Positions 35,085-47,400 of a stretch of DNA of 64,000 nucleotides are shown in pieces. The notes under the pieces were generated by a model. That model was not told the DNA's origin. It made no database searches and saw nothing but the letters and a program-made list of their open reading frames with translations. Origin of the DNA: Mitragyna speciosa (Eukaryota; Streptophyta; Magnoliopsida; Gentianales; Rubiaceae); the NCBI GenBank assembly GCA_024721245.1, contig CM045558.1, forward strand, positions 9,340,876-9,404,875, in the 5' to 3' direction. Position numbers and translations under genes: made by a program. Position 1 is the first letter of the stretch; every line of letters begins with the position of its first letter.

Positions 35085-35286
35085 TGTTGGCCTAACCAGC
35101 AACATCCCTGGCTCGAAGGGACTAACTGCCCAGCCTGTGGCATGCAGGGGGCCTTGGGGTGCAACCCCTCACGCTGGCTTTGCGTGGTACGGTGCTTTGC
35201 GCTGCCAAGTTGGTTAAGGAAATAAAATTACACCCTCACCAATAGCTATAGCTTTTTGGCACAGTGGTAAGCGCTTGATCCTGACA
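35085..35286 (+). repeat. TRIM 3' LTR
   Basis: 202 bp, TGTTGGCCTAACC to CCTGACA. Direct partner of 34825-35024. It has the A-box-like motif but no B-box downstream. Confidence 0.88.
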
Positions 35287-38200
35287 CATAATATTAAACT
35301 AGCAACATTGAAATAGAGGCTACCAATATGCAAGAAAACCTACATGAACTGTATAATCATATTTATTTTTTTAGATTTATTGAGAAAAAATTGGTAAGAA
35401 GCCTTACCAATATAGATATCTTCTCTTAAACAATATTATTCTTGACAAGTTCTAAATAAATTACTTTTAAAATGTAGCAAGAATGGTGAATTAATTGTAT
35501 CATTGTCATAAAAAAACAAATTTATGTAAAACACAGCAAACATGATTAATTTGATTTTATTCGTGAGGAATAAAAAGGTAACAAAAAAATGAAGCATAAG
35601 AAAAACTCAGTGCCAATAGAACAAAAAATAGTAGCAAATAATTAACTGTGAGGTCTTTTGTGCAAGAAAAAAAGTTGTAATTAATTTTGGCTTAGATTCG
35701 CCTTTTATCAGACAAATTGGAAAAATACCAAACAAATACCATGGCTTTCTTAGGAGAGAGAACTTGGAAAAAAAAAACCCATCCTACTAGTAGACCTTTT
35801 GTGCTACCCTACCAAAGTTATAGTAGTATAAGCTTCCTAAGTCTGATTTCTTTCCCAAATCAAAGTAAAAAAATTCATCACATCCTTGTATTAAAAAAAA
35901 AAAAGACTGTGTGAGTGCGAGTGTAATTTTTGTAATTTTGCTTCTCCTCGAATCAACACCAAAATCTAAGCTCCAAAATATAACAAGATAAGATTTGAAG
36001 AGAACTTTCACAAGAAGAAAGGAAAACTATGTAAAACTTTAAACCCAATAACACTTACACAAAAGAAAAATGATATATAAACAACTGTATAATAAAAAAA
36101 ATCACCGCCATATGGAATAAAAAACATTCTAAATTATATGAAGAAGTAAGCAAAGCTTTAATATATTGTTTATTTCAATACTCATTAAATAGTAAAAGGC
36201 ATTAAATTAGGCAAAAATCAAGAAGGAACTACTAAATCTAGCAAGAAATCAGGACATTTGGTACACTCTAACAATAAAAATCAAAGAAATCATATGGCTG
36301 CGAGTGATAAAAGGACAAAAACAGTGAAGGGAATCTTGGAGAGTTAGTAGGATAGTGTGAAAGAAGGTCGAAGAGGATTCGAGAGAGGACATTGACTGTC
36401 AAACTATGTGGGAGGTAGGGTGAGAGGGACGAAATGGCAAAAAAACCAAGCAATAGTATGGAACTGTAAACAGTAGCAATTCAAAAGGGAAGGCCATTCG
36501 AGTAAAATCACATAAAACCAAAATTTTAAAAAATGATTTATTAATTACAAGAAAGCACAATAAGTGAAAAATATTGTAGCTTGTTTGGCTGGAAGAAAGA
36601 GAGAATTAAGAGATAAGGAAGAGGGCAATAAAGACCATGGCAAAGCAGGCTGAATTACTGTTGAAGATCATGGTTGCCATGTTGCACCTTCATTGAAGAA
36701 GGCTACTACCTAAAAAAGTAATATTATTTTATAATTACCAAAAGGGACAAAAAGGAGGATAAATTCTGAAGGTTTGATATTTGCCTGGGATTACAAACAA
36801 GTAATTTCACATTAGCAAAGCTGGCCACATGGCACTCCATACGAGTTGGCTACTATCTATTTACAATAAAGGTAGATTAAGACATACATAAATAGACTAG
36901 GAAAGCTAGGTTGTGAGGCCCACCCAATTTTTTAGTTCAACGAAGGAAAAAAATGCTTTTTATGATAAAATTTTTGAAGCTTGAAAAAATTAAAAAAACT
37001 ATGTGTTTGTATGCTATTTTCATAAAATCATTAGCCAAAAACTTTAAGCATATAAATTAGTTCTTAATGTTAGAATTAGCTAGGGACATTTTTGAAATCT
37101 CATTTCATATAAATTCATTAAAGCATAGCCCGCATTTGTGAATCACATCTATTTTAATCCTTTCAAATTTCTAACAACTATAAAATTAGTAAAAGATATA
37201 TTAGCTATAATGATTGAATAGCACTTATAATCGAAGACTATGAGTAATAGATATGTAGTGACATTTTGTAGGCTATTTTTTAAAAGACAACTAATCCTAA
37301 GGTGACATGTATTGTTTTCAAAAGGTAACTACAATGTAACATACTTTACCTTGAAATGGAATATAACACCTTCACAACACACTATACACGCAAAGTGAAA
37401 AGGAAAGATTGGAAGAATATTTTACATAACCATATTTTACTTCATTAACTACCCTATGAATGCAAAATTATGTTATTTTGATACCGAAAATACCCACATC
37501 TAAATGTATAGATACATTTCCAAACGATCTTTTACTTTCCATCTAAAAAACTTAAACTTTGCCAAAAAAGATGCAAAATAAAGCACATGTAAAACAGCAA
37601 TAAACTTATAATAATTTAGAGCTCCATAATCTATGAATAGAATTCTATTGGATTTTTAGTAGAGCTAATTCCAAAATGCACCAAATCTTCATGCTCCAAA
37701 TAAAACATGCATACCGGCTCAAAAAAAATCCTCACGAAAAATAAAAAAGAATGGAATATAGTAGAAAACACTTTAAATTAGTAAAAACTTAAACATGTAA
37801 GCAAAATTTGAAAATAATAAACATGATTCACATTTAAAATCAAAATATATAATTTACGTATGGATTGAAACCAAGCCCAAAAACTTAGAAGAGTATATGT
37901 TGCTTCATGAAAATCGTAAATTGCATGTAAACTAACTGGAAGAATATATCTAACTGTGATTATCAAAAATAAAGTTTTTATCATGTCTCTTTTTTTGATT
38001 AGTCAATTCGCACCCTTTAATTGTCCTAGCTCATTTTCTTTTTGACTGGGTGAAAAAGACCAAAGAAGAGAAAGACAAATAATTTACGTATTAGGTCACT
38101 AATAATCTATATCTCCACAAAACTCCAATGTATTTCTGTTCAAACTACTATATTTAATTTATCGGACCTCTAGGGTCAATACTTAATAATAGAAATATTT

Positions 38201-38379
38201 GAAAAAATTCAAAACAAATATGCCATAAAGACCTTATTAAACATCAATAAATTAAGAATAGTAAACCACAAAATACCTCATGAACTATCCACAAAACCAT
38301 ATAAAGCTGCAAAATTGAGATAGAAAAATCATCACTCAAGATTTTATTTCAATAAATCTGATCCATCAAGCCACCAAAA

Positions 38380-38382
<3 letters not shown>

Positions 38383-38422
<40 letters not shown>
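38383..38422. repeat. GA microsatellite, 20 dinucleotide units
   Basis: 40 bases of perfect GA repeat, likely length-polymorphic. Confidence 0.95.
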
Positions 38423-38425
<3 letters not shown>

Positions 38426-39463
38426 CTTGATAAAAAAATCAATTGGAACTTGATAAGAAAATGCAAGATAGTAACTGAGAAACACAAAAGGCAATTTTAA
38501 AAAAAATTTCACAATTTATAGACGCAAAATAAATTGAAATATGTTACCTAAGTTTTAATTAAATAAGATGCCAATCGAAGAATAGGAAAAAATATTTTAA
38601 ATTTTGATCATCATCCACAATGAAGGGAGAGTAAAATTGGTGGCGTCGTTGATTAGAAAAAAAATCTCTGATATGGAAGTTATCAATAGATAGGGCAAAA
38701 CTTGTTTAGATGACTGAAAAATACTAAAAAAGAAGTCTTAAAAGATGTACAAATCCTTAAGATCCCAATTTATCCAACAACTATTCAAAAGGGCAAAATA
38801 GTCAAAGAATGGAACCTTAAAGCTTCTCATTCAGCATTGCCACTTGGTAGTCATTGGAGCTACTACAGTAACTTGTGGTCTTTTTATTATATAGGTAGAT
38901 ATACACGTGCCCAACTAGGAGAATGAAAATTGCGGCACCCTTATAGATTCTACCACAAGAATGCAAGGGGACATATGTTTAAAAAAAATCATCTGCAACA
39001 AAAATATATACCTATAAGTATATAACATCTACACATAAAAGAGATCAATAAAAATTATATAATTACAGTTGTCATTCTTCAAAGAGAAAATAAGTTTAAA
39101 ATGAATTCACATAAATAGTATATTACAAATCCAAATACAACTAATCGACAAATTTATTAATAGCCAACTATAAGGCCTCGATCCTACAATTATTGAAATC
39201 CCTAAAATAAAGAAATAAATACCACTAAAACATGTATTCTCAACATGGAGTCTAATCAAACCAACATAAAAAATGCCTTGATCCAAAAACAAAGGATAAC
39301 AAAAAGGTTTAAAATATAAATTTATATATGTGTTTGTGTGTGTATAACATATATGCACGCTAAGTTTTAACTTGATTTTAAGTTACTGACACTTATTGAC
39401 CAATACATCAGTTTTGTTTTGGATATGCCACCGGTCTGTCCAATCCAGTCAGGTGGAATGGAG

Positions 39464-39533
39464 AAAAATTTTTTACATAGTTTTCTCAAAAGTTTCACAA
39501 AAAATTTTTACGCAGTTTTCTCAAAAGTTTCAC
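39464..39533. repeat. 35-bp tandem duplication
   Basis: 39464-39498 and 39499-39533 are adjacent copies sharing AGTTTTCTCAAAAGTTTCAC at their 3' halves, with only three mismatches overall. Confidence 0.9.
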
Positions 39534-41026
39534 ATTTCCCAATGTCCTTTGGCTCTTTTCTTTTGTTGCGAGGTCTACAGTCTCTCAATCGACGCTATTG
39601 CTGCCTTATGCTATAAAAAGATTCATTTTTCTTCGATTTGTTGTTTTGGTTGATTATTTAGAAATAAAGATTAGGGCAAAAAAAGAAAGACTTAGAGCAA
39701 ATGAAGCAGATATCGAAAGACTGGATGGAGCTAGTGATGGAGGCAAAAGTGATGATTCTCATTAATAAATAACCTAAGGATTTCGCTCTATTCATTCTTT
39801 GAAGCTTCTAACCACAGCTAATCCCTTTTACTTTATCTCTCAAATTTGGTTTTCCTCCATCAAAGTTGTTTGAGAATTTTTATAATTTGAAAGCACAAAT
39901 CATTAAGTTTTTATGCTAATATTATCGAACTACCGCTAGAGCAGGGTTGGAATTCACATGTCTGTTTGTGTGTTTTAGCCGTGGTTGTTGCTGACAAGTG
40001 TCAGGAATTATAATGGGTCATGATGTAAGTCGATAATGTGAGAATTGTTAAATCACAGGGCTATAGGGTAAGTTAGTGAGGCAGCAAAGAGCACTAATGG
40101 AGAAGGTAGAAAGCATTGGAGTTAGTTTATAATTTAAAAGAATTTTAATATTCATTTTGTAATGTCAAGAAAATTAGAACAACCCTTGTCTGTGTATTTG
40201 AAATACACGAGCTTGTCATGTTAATACTACTCACAAACACACACACGGGTACAAGTACACACGCATGCACAAACACACATAGTTGCAATCTAATCCAAGA
40301 TAGAAACCCTCCAAGTAGGCAAAAGATATGTAGTCCAAAAAAAAAAAAAAAAATTGTCACAATGCTTATCTTGTTTTAAAACCTACCCTGCAAACCAATT
40401 AACTAGTATCTTCCTTTCCTAAAAATTGAAGGCTTGAAACTCTTTGTTTGATTAGTTTATTTCTTTAAATCTTAATTTGAAAACCTTTCTTTATTTACTT
40501 TCTTTTAACTCTTATATTAATTGATTCATCAATCGTATCAGTTATTTTTTTATATATTTTTTCTTCCTATTCTTGTAACTTGAAAAATAGTTGATGCACG
40601 TTAAAGGTGTATACATATATTGATATACTATGCCTAGAGATTTATGGTACTACAAAATACGTTTCCTAAAAAAAAGAATAAATCCCTATACTACATTTTC
40701 ATTTGTTAATAATGCTCAAATTACATGGTAAAATGCCGAATACAATTAAACAAATTATTGAAAACTTTGAAACTAAAAAAGTAGGGAAAAAAAAACGCTT
40801 GGAGAAAAATTCAAAATCCATTTAGTTGAGATGGTTTAATAAAACTTATCTCTAACTATAGTGACACACTTTTTGCAATTAAAAAGGTAGTTCATAAATA
40901 CATTTTGTGAAAAATAATTATGTAAAATATCAAAAGGGAAAACTTCGGAAGGAATTTTTTTTATATCCAGTTACACATTTTAAGTAGGGTATTAAATTTG
41001 ATATCGTACCAAAACAAGTTTTGTAC

Positions 41027-41036
41027 TTTATATATA
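41027..41036 (+). promoter_or_regulatory. Candidate TATA box of the GIY-YIG gene
   Basis: TTTATATATA lies about 150 bp upstream of the preferred ATG at 41184 and about 50 bp upstream of an in-frame ATG at 41085. It is plausible for a plant promoter, but the surrounding DNA is AT-rich, so the motif alone is weak evidence. Confidence 0.35.
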
Positions 41037-41183
41037 GTTGCATTAGATGCTTCAATCCTTTTTATTAATTTATTATGGAGATAAATGTCCAATTCAAGAG
41101 AATATGTGCACTTTTTACAACGGTCATCAACGATCAAATTCCAAAAAAAAAGTGAAAAGGCCAGAGCGCCATTGACGGACCTT

Positions 41184-41455
41184 ATGGCGAGGCTTTTGTC
41201 AAGAACTTTCAAATCCCTGAAGCCCCATCAAACAAATGCTTGCGGTAAATCATTTCTCAGGTCTCCAACAACGTCGGTAGCAACCCCGTCAAAGTTGAAA
41301 ATTTCCTCATCATCATCAACTTCGATTTCGCCTCAATCATGGTCGAAATCAAAATCATCAAGATCATCGAAGAATCATTGGACCGTGTATCTGATTTTGT
41401 CAACTAATCTCCCGATCAAAACATATGTTGGGGTCACCACCAATTTCTCTCGCCG
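41184..41455 (+). CDS. GIY-YIG gene, exon 1
   Basis: Encodes residues 1-90 and two bases of Arg91, through the GIY (VYL) and YIG (YVG) motifs to NFSR. The donor is CGCCG/GTATCT, phase 2. The open frame continues into the intron for 14 codons (to 41498), which is not protein. Confidence 0.92.
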
Positions 41456-44400
41456 GTATCTATCCTTTTTACACCTCTATTTCTGTGTGACGATATAAAG
41501 ATTTTGTTCCAAAGTTTGTGTATTGAAGGAGTTTTTTGCTCTTCTTAGATGCATAATTGTGGGGTTTTTAGGTTACTCATGAAATGGATTAAGTTTATAT
41601 TTTGTCGTTCTTGGAAAAGTGAATTGTGGGTCTCTTTTGAAATTGAATTTGCGTTTGTTTTTATGGGCAGTTTCCTGAACATTTCTTTTATATGAATATA
41701 GGATTCTAGGTGTCATTGACTTCTTTTTTTTTACCTGGTGGTTTTGTTAAGATGGGATACTTTATCATGTGGATTTGGACCGAGTTATTCGTTTTTTTCC
41801 CTGATAGATGAGTTCTTCAGTTGGACTTTATTGTTACTGAAACATAATTGGAGGTTCTAGGAAGAGAAGAGATGACTTTTATGTGCTTGGATTTTTTATC
41901 TAAGAAATAAAATAGAAGAATAAGAGAGGACTAGCTGCTGTGTCTTGTGGAGTCAGCCAACATATGTAAATGAGCAGACTATCTTGAAACAGAGTATACA
42001 ATTCAACAAAGTGAAATTTGACTGCTCTATATCCTGCGTAAAGCACTCACCATAGGTGATGCATATTCATTAGTTTTTTTGTTTTGAGAGTTGGTGGCTA
42101 CAAGAATAAACACTTCCACTCTATTTATTGTCATCAACTGGGGATATTGGGAACCTCTGAAGAAACATGTTCCTTAGGAGTAATTTTACCATAAACAAAG
42201 TTTGTTTGGCCTGGCACTGATGCTTTATTGGGTGCATTGTGTTTAATGTGAGAAATGTTTGAGGTTTTTCCAGAAACGTCCTTGTTACTTGGTTTTATGA
42301 GGAATATTGGTGAATATTGCTGCAAAGTAATTGGTGTTAAGAGTACATGGAAATGCAGCTTAAAGAGGGGTTCTTATAAAAAGTTAAATGTTAGTAAAAT
42401 AGAAATTCATATGCAAAGTTTGTGATATAAGAACAGTACTTATTCAAGGAACTATTTAGGCACTTAACTAACCGTTGGCATTGGATTTTTAAAGGGAACA
42501 TTTCAACAAAATCATGTCTATCAACTATCAAGTTTAAAGTTTATGGCCAATAATACTGTGCCTAAACTATTTCTGTACGTACTTTTGGAAACGTTATTAA
42601 ATAATTACCATCATGGGTAGAACCCTGGTTTTTTCTTTTATCCGAAGTTACACTTTCATAGCTATTAGTATGATTGAATTATGGAAATCTGAGCTTATTG
42701 AAATGTCACTCAAGCGATTAAAACTTGAGAAGTTGGTGATGTACATGAAGTTGAACTTGAACTAGGGAACTGTGGAATTATCACGTATATTTTGATTCAG
42801 TCATTGACTGATTCTCATTGAATTAAATTCCTATTTTAGTGGAATTCTTGATTTGAAGGCATTTCTTTCCTGATTTTGTCGACTGGAATGCCAGTCTCTT
42901 TGGTTTATGTATCTCTTTGTTATTCATCTCAAAATAATGAAGAATAATTTATTCTCTCCGAAATTTCACTTGGTATCAGAGCCTCCATTCCAATTCGCCT
43001 CTGAAAACCTAAATCTATGAAATTCATTCTTCATTCTCATTCCAATTTGTGCAAAAAATCTCCTTCAATCTCTTTCAGCATGACAAAATTTGGAGCAACA
43101 TTTCAAACCTCCTCTTCTGAGGTCACTTCCAAATTTGAAGGAACAACAATGGCGGCTCATGTTAACACAGATTCTGGATCTATTCTAATCACTAGTCATA
43201 AGTTAAATGGACAAAATTACCTTCAATGGTCTCAGTCGGTGTTGATGTTTATTTCTGGAAAAGGTAAAGACGAATATCTCACTGGTGAAATTGAAATCAA
43301 AGAGAAAGCAGATCCAAAATTTAGACAGTGGAAGAGTGACAACCATATGATCATGTCATGGTTGATAAATTTCATGATCAATGATATAGGTGAAAACTTT
43401 CTTCTCTATGGCACAACAAAGGAAATCTGGGATGCAGCAAAAGAGACATATTCAAGTTTTGAAAATACAGTGGAATTGTTCCAGATTGAGGCCATCTTGC
43501 ATGATTTTCGTAAAGAGAATCTTTCAATCACACAATGTTTTACCCTAACATGACACTGGCAGCAACTTGATATGTTTGACACTTATACTTGGAAGTGTGC
43601 AGATGATGCAACCACTTACAAGAAAATTGTGCAGCAAAAAAGGATCTTCAAATTTCTATTAGGACTCAATAAGGATTTAGATGAAGTTAGGGGGCATGTT
43701 ATGGGCACCAAACCACTACCAGGCATTAGAGAAGTGTTTTTTGAGGTTCGATGTGAAGAAAGTAGAAGAAAAGTGATGATGGGATCTCAAGATGTAGTAG
43801 TGAACAGTCCACCGCATGATGGTTCTGCACTTGCAGTCCAAGAAACCAACTTCAAGGCTAATGAAAATCGACAACAGCAAGGAAGGCGCTGGTGTGAACA
43901 TTGTCACAAGCTAGGACATTCAAAGGAAACTTGCTATAAGATCCAAGGAAAACCCTGCTGATTGGACGCCAAACAAGTCAAACCATGATAAAGAAAGCCG
44001 TGCCAAGACTGTTTCATCAGTTGAGGAGAAACACCAAGTGAAACAAGTGGAATTAGCAAAAAAACAAATAGAGATTTTGCAGAAAATGATCAGCCACAAT
44101 CTCTTGCAATCCACTAGTCAACCTCAAGCAACAAGTATGATGGCTCATCGAGGTAATTTTCTTATTGCCCTTACGACTAGCAAGGACCAAAATGGATCTT
44201 GGATTGTAGATTCCAGAGCATCTGATCACATGACAGGAGATGCACTCTCCTACATAATTACAGGCCTCAAAAGGGTACTCTTTAGTTCGTATTGCAGATG
44301 GTTTTCTCTCCAGGGTCTTGGGAATAGGATCTGCTTACTTAATAGAGGATATCGTTCTCTCCTCTGTTCTTCATGTTCAAAATTTAGACTGTAATTTACT

Positions 44401-47400
44401 TTCCGCTAGAAAGTTGAACCAAGATCTTAATTGTTTTGCTGAATTTTTCCCATACTTGTGTGAATTTCAGGAGATGGTATCAAGGAAGATAGGCAATGCT
44501 GAGTTGGTGTCAGATCTCTACCTATTAAAAACCAATAATCTTCCAAGTAGACAAGCAGGTCACTTAAGTTGCAAAATGTCCACTACTATGTCAAAGAGTC
44601 AGTCATCATGCCATTTATATTCCTCCATTTTCAATTCTAGTGTCAATAATGGGGATCAAGTTATGCTTTGGCATTTTCGCCTGGCCATCCCAATTTTGTG
44701 TATCTAGGAAAGATGTTTCCTCAATTGTTCATCAATAAAAATCCAAGTTCTTTTCACTGTGAAATTCGTCAGTTTGCTAAACATACACGAGTAAATTTTC
44801 CTTCAGTTCCTCACTTACCTACCTTCTATTCACTATGATTCATAGTGATGTGTGGGGTGCATCAAGAATTAAAAGTCTCACTGGTGCTCAGTGGTTTGTG
44901 TCATTTGTGGATGATCACACTCGTCTTACTTGGATATTTTTTATGAAAGAAAAATCTGAAGTTAGTCACATCTTTCAAAAATTTCACATGATGGTTCAAA
45001 ATCAATTCAATGCTCAAATACCAATTTTTAAAACTGACAATGCCTGAGAATAGTTCAAGACCCATCTTGAATCATATCTTTCACATCATGGCATAATTCA
45101 TACTAGCTCATGTGTAGATACTCCTTAACAAAATGGAATAGCTAAAATAAAAAATCACCATCTTCTTGAGGTAGCTAGAGCACTTCTATTCACAACTAAT
45201 ATGCCTAAATATTTTTGGGGTGAGGCAGTTCTCACTGCTGCGTACCTAATAAATAGAATGTCCTTTAAAGTTCACAATTTCAAAGCCCTTATCAAGTTCT
45301 TCTAAAAACCTATCCTCATACCAAATTCATCTCCTCGAACATCCTTACATGAGTTTTTGGTGTTCGACATTTGTTTATAATAACTCCCCAAATCGAACCA
45401 AATTAGATCCTAAGTCCACCAAATGTGTTTTCTAGGTTATTCTTCCAACCAAAAGGGTTACAAATGCTACTCTCCTATTACAAAAGGGTCTACAATTCAA
45501 TGGATGTCATTTTCTTTGAACATGAGCTTTACTATTCAAATCTGACATTCAGGGGGAGAATGTGAGGGAATCTCAATTTTGGAATGAACTTCTCATCAAA
45601 GAGTCAACTCGAACCCAGGACACAACTCAACCTCAACCTACATCTCAATCTCTAGTCCTTCTTCCCTCTAACTCATACACTACACCATAATCCAATTTCA
45701 AGCCTTCATCACCTGATAGTCCAACCTCAAATCACAAGTCTGTGCAACTTGACTCTTCCTAGCTTTGTGTCTATACTAGGAAGAAAAAGAATAACAAGGA
45801 GATTGAAAATCTCATATCTCTCGTGCATTGTCAAAACTCCAACTCGAATTCTAATGCTCCTCAAGTTCACTCAGATGAGTCTGATCATCCTCATGAATCA
45901 ATTATTCCAGAAATTGATGATGCTAATGTCCCTTAAGGAAGGGTGTAAGATCCTGTACCAAACATCCGATTGGAAATTTTGTGAGCTATGACTCTCTTTC
46001 TCTAACATACAAGGCATTTATTACTTCTCTTGGCAGTGTACACATTCCAAGGATTATTCATAAAGCTCTCAAACATCTAGGGTGGCAAAAAGTTGTCCAT
46101 GAGGAGATCACAGCACTTGAAAAGAATGGAACATGGGTGATTACAGATTCACCTACTGAAAAGGCCAGTATGTTGTAGGTGGATCTTTACCATCAAACAC
46201 AAAGTAGATGGAAGCATTGAAAGGCTGAAAGCTCGTCTAGTTGCTAAGGGATTTACACAGTCCTATGGTATTGACTATCAAGAAATATTTGCTCCAGTTG
46301 TTAAACTTAATACCATCTGAGTTCTTCTTTCAATTGTAGCTAATTGTGACTGATCATTACATCAACTGGATGTTAAAAACGCATTTCTAAATGGCAACCT
46401 TGAAGAAGTTTTTACGAAAGTGCCACCTGGAATAGAAAATTCTTGTACTAAAAACAAGGTGTGCAGACTACAGATGTCCCTCTATGGACTCAAACAGTCT
46501 CCTCGAGCATGGTTTGACAGGTTTGCAAAGTTTGTAATCAAACATGGGTATAAACAATGCCAATCAGATCATACCTTGTTTGTCAAGTTTTCAGCTAAGA
46601 AGAAAATTGCTATTTTGATTGTGTACGTTGATGATATTATCCTTGCTAGTGATTTTGAGGAAGAATTACAAGTCTTAAAACAACATTTAGCCTGGGAATT
46701 TGAGGTTAAGGATCTTGGTAATCTAAAGTACTTCCTCGGCATGGTAGTAGCAAGGTCAAGAGTTGTAGTGACTCAACGAAAATATACATTAGATTTGTTA
46801 AAGGAAATAGGGATGCTTGGTTGTAAACTAGCAGATACACCTATGGATTCAAGCAAAAAGATAGGAGGAAAATCATAAGGTATGCTTGTGGATAGGGGAG
46901 ATACCAGCAACTTGTTGGGAGATTAATTTATCCCTCCCACACTCGTCCAGACATTGGATTCGTTGTCAGTTTATTAAGTCAATTTATGAACAATCCAACA
47001 AAAGGGCATATGGAGGCTGTTTATAGGATATTGAGATATCTTAAGTTGACACTTGGGAAAGGGATTATTATTCTTAGAATAATAAAAGGGAGATTGATGT
47101 CTACACCAATGCTGACCACGCAGGGAATCTACTAGACAGACGCTCAAGGGGAAACCTTGTTACATGGAGGAGCAAGAAACAATTAGTTGTCTCACAGAGT
47201 AGTGTAGAATCTGAGCTAAGATCACTGGCATTGGAGATTTGTGAAGGTATCTGGATTCAAAGATTACTTAGTGAACTTGGAATGATAGACAAACAACCGA
47301 TCCGGTTATTTTGTGAAACTGGGCAGCGATCAACATTGCTAAAAACCCAGTTCACCAAGATAGGACTAAGCATGTTGAGATTGATCGCCATTTCATCATG

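Larger units (their letters stand above)
34825..35286 (+). mobile_element. TRIM (terminal-repeat retrotransposon in miniature)
   Basis: Two direct LTRs of about 200 bp (34825-35024 and 35085-35286), starting TGTTGG and ending GACA, flank an interior of only 60 bp. The interior contains the primer site TGGTATCAGAGC (35027-35038) and ends in the purine tract GGGGAGGGA (35075-35083). The flanking 5-mers CACAA (34820-34824) and CATAA (35287-35291) differ at one base. The LTRs show scattered differences. There is no coding capacity, so it must have been moved by another element's proteins. The layout is textbook TRIM. Confidence 0.9.
35287..41183. other. AT-rich intergenic region, no gene recognised
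   Basis: Almost 6 kb with no frame longer than about 85 codons that looks like protein. It holds a GA microsatellite (38383-38422), a 35-bp tandem duplication (39464-39533), a CA-rich stretch near 40232-40280 and several poly(A) runs. The last 150 bp would be the promoter and leader of the GIY-YIG gene. Confidence 0.5.

Noticed and set aside
41085..41183. Upstream in-frame ATG that would extend the GIY-YIG protein by 33 residues
   Set aside because: The ATG at 41184 gives a compact basic start. The extension (EYVHFLQRSSTIKFQ...) looks like translated leader. It cannot be excluded without transcript data.
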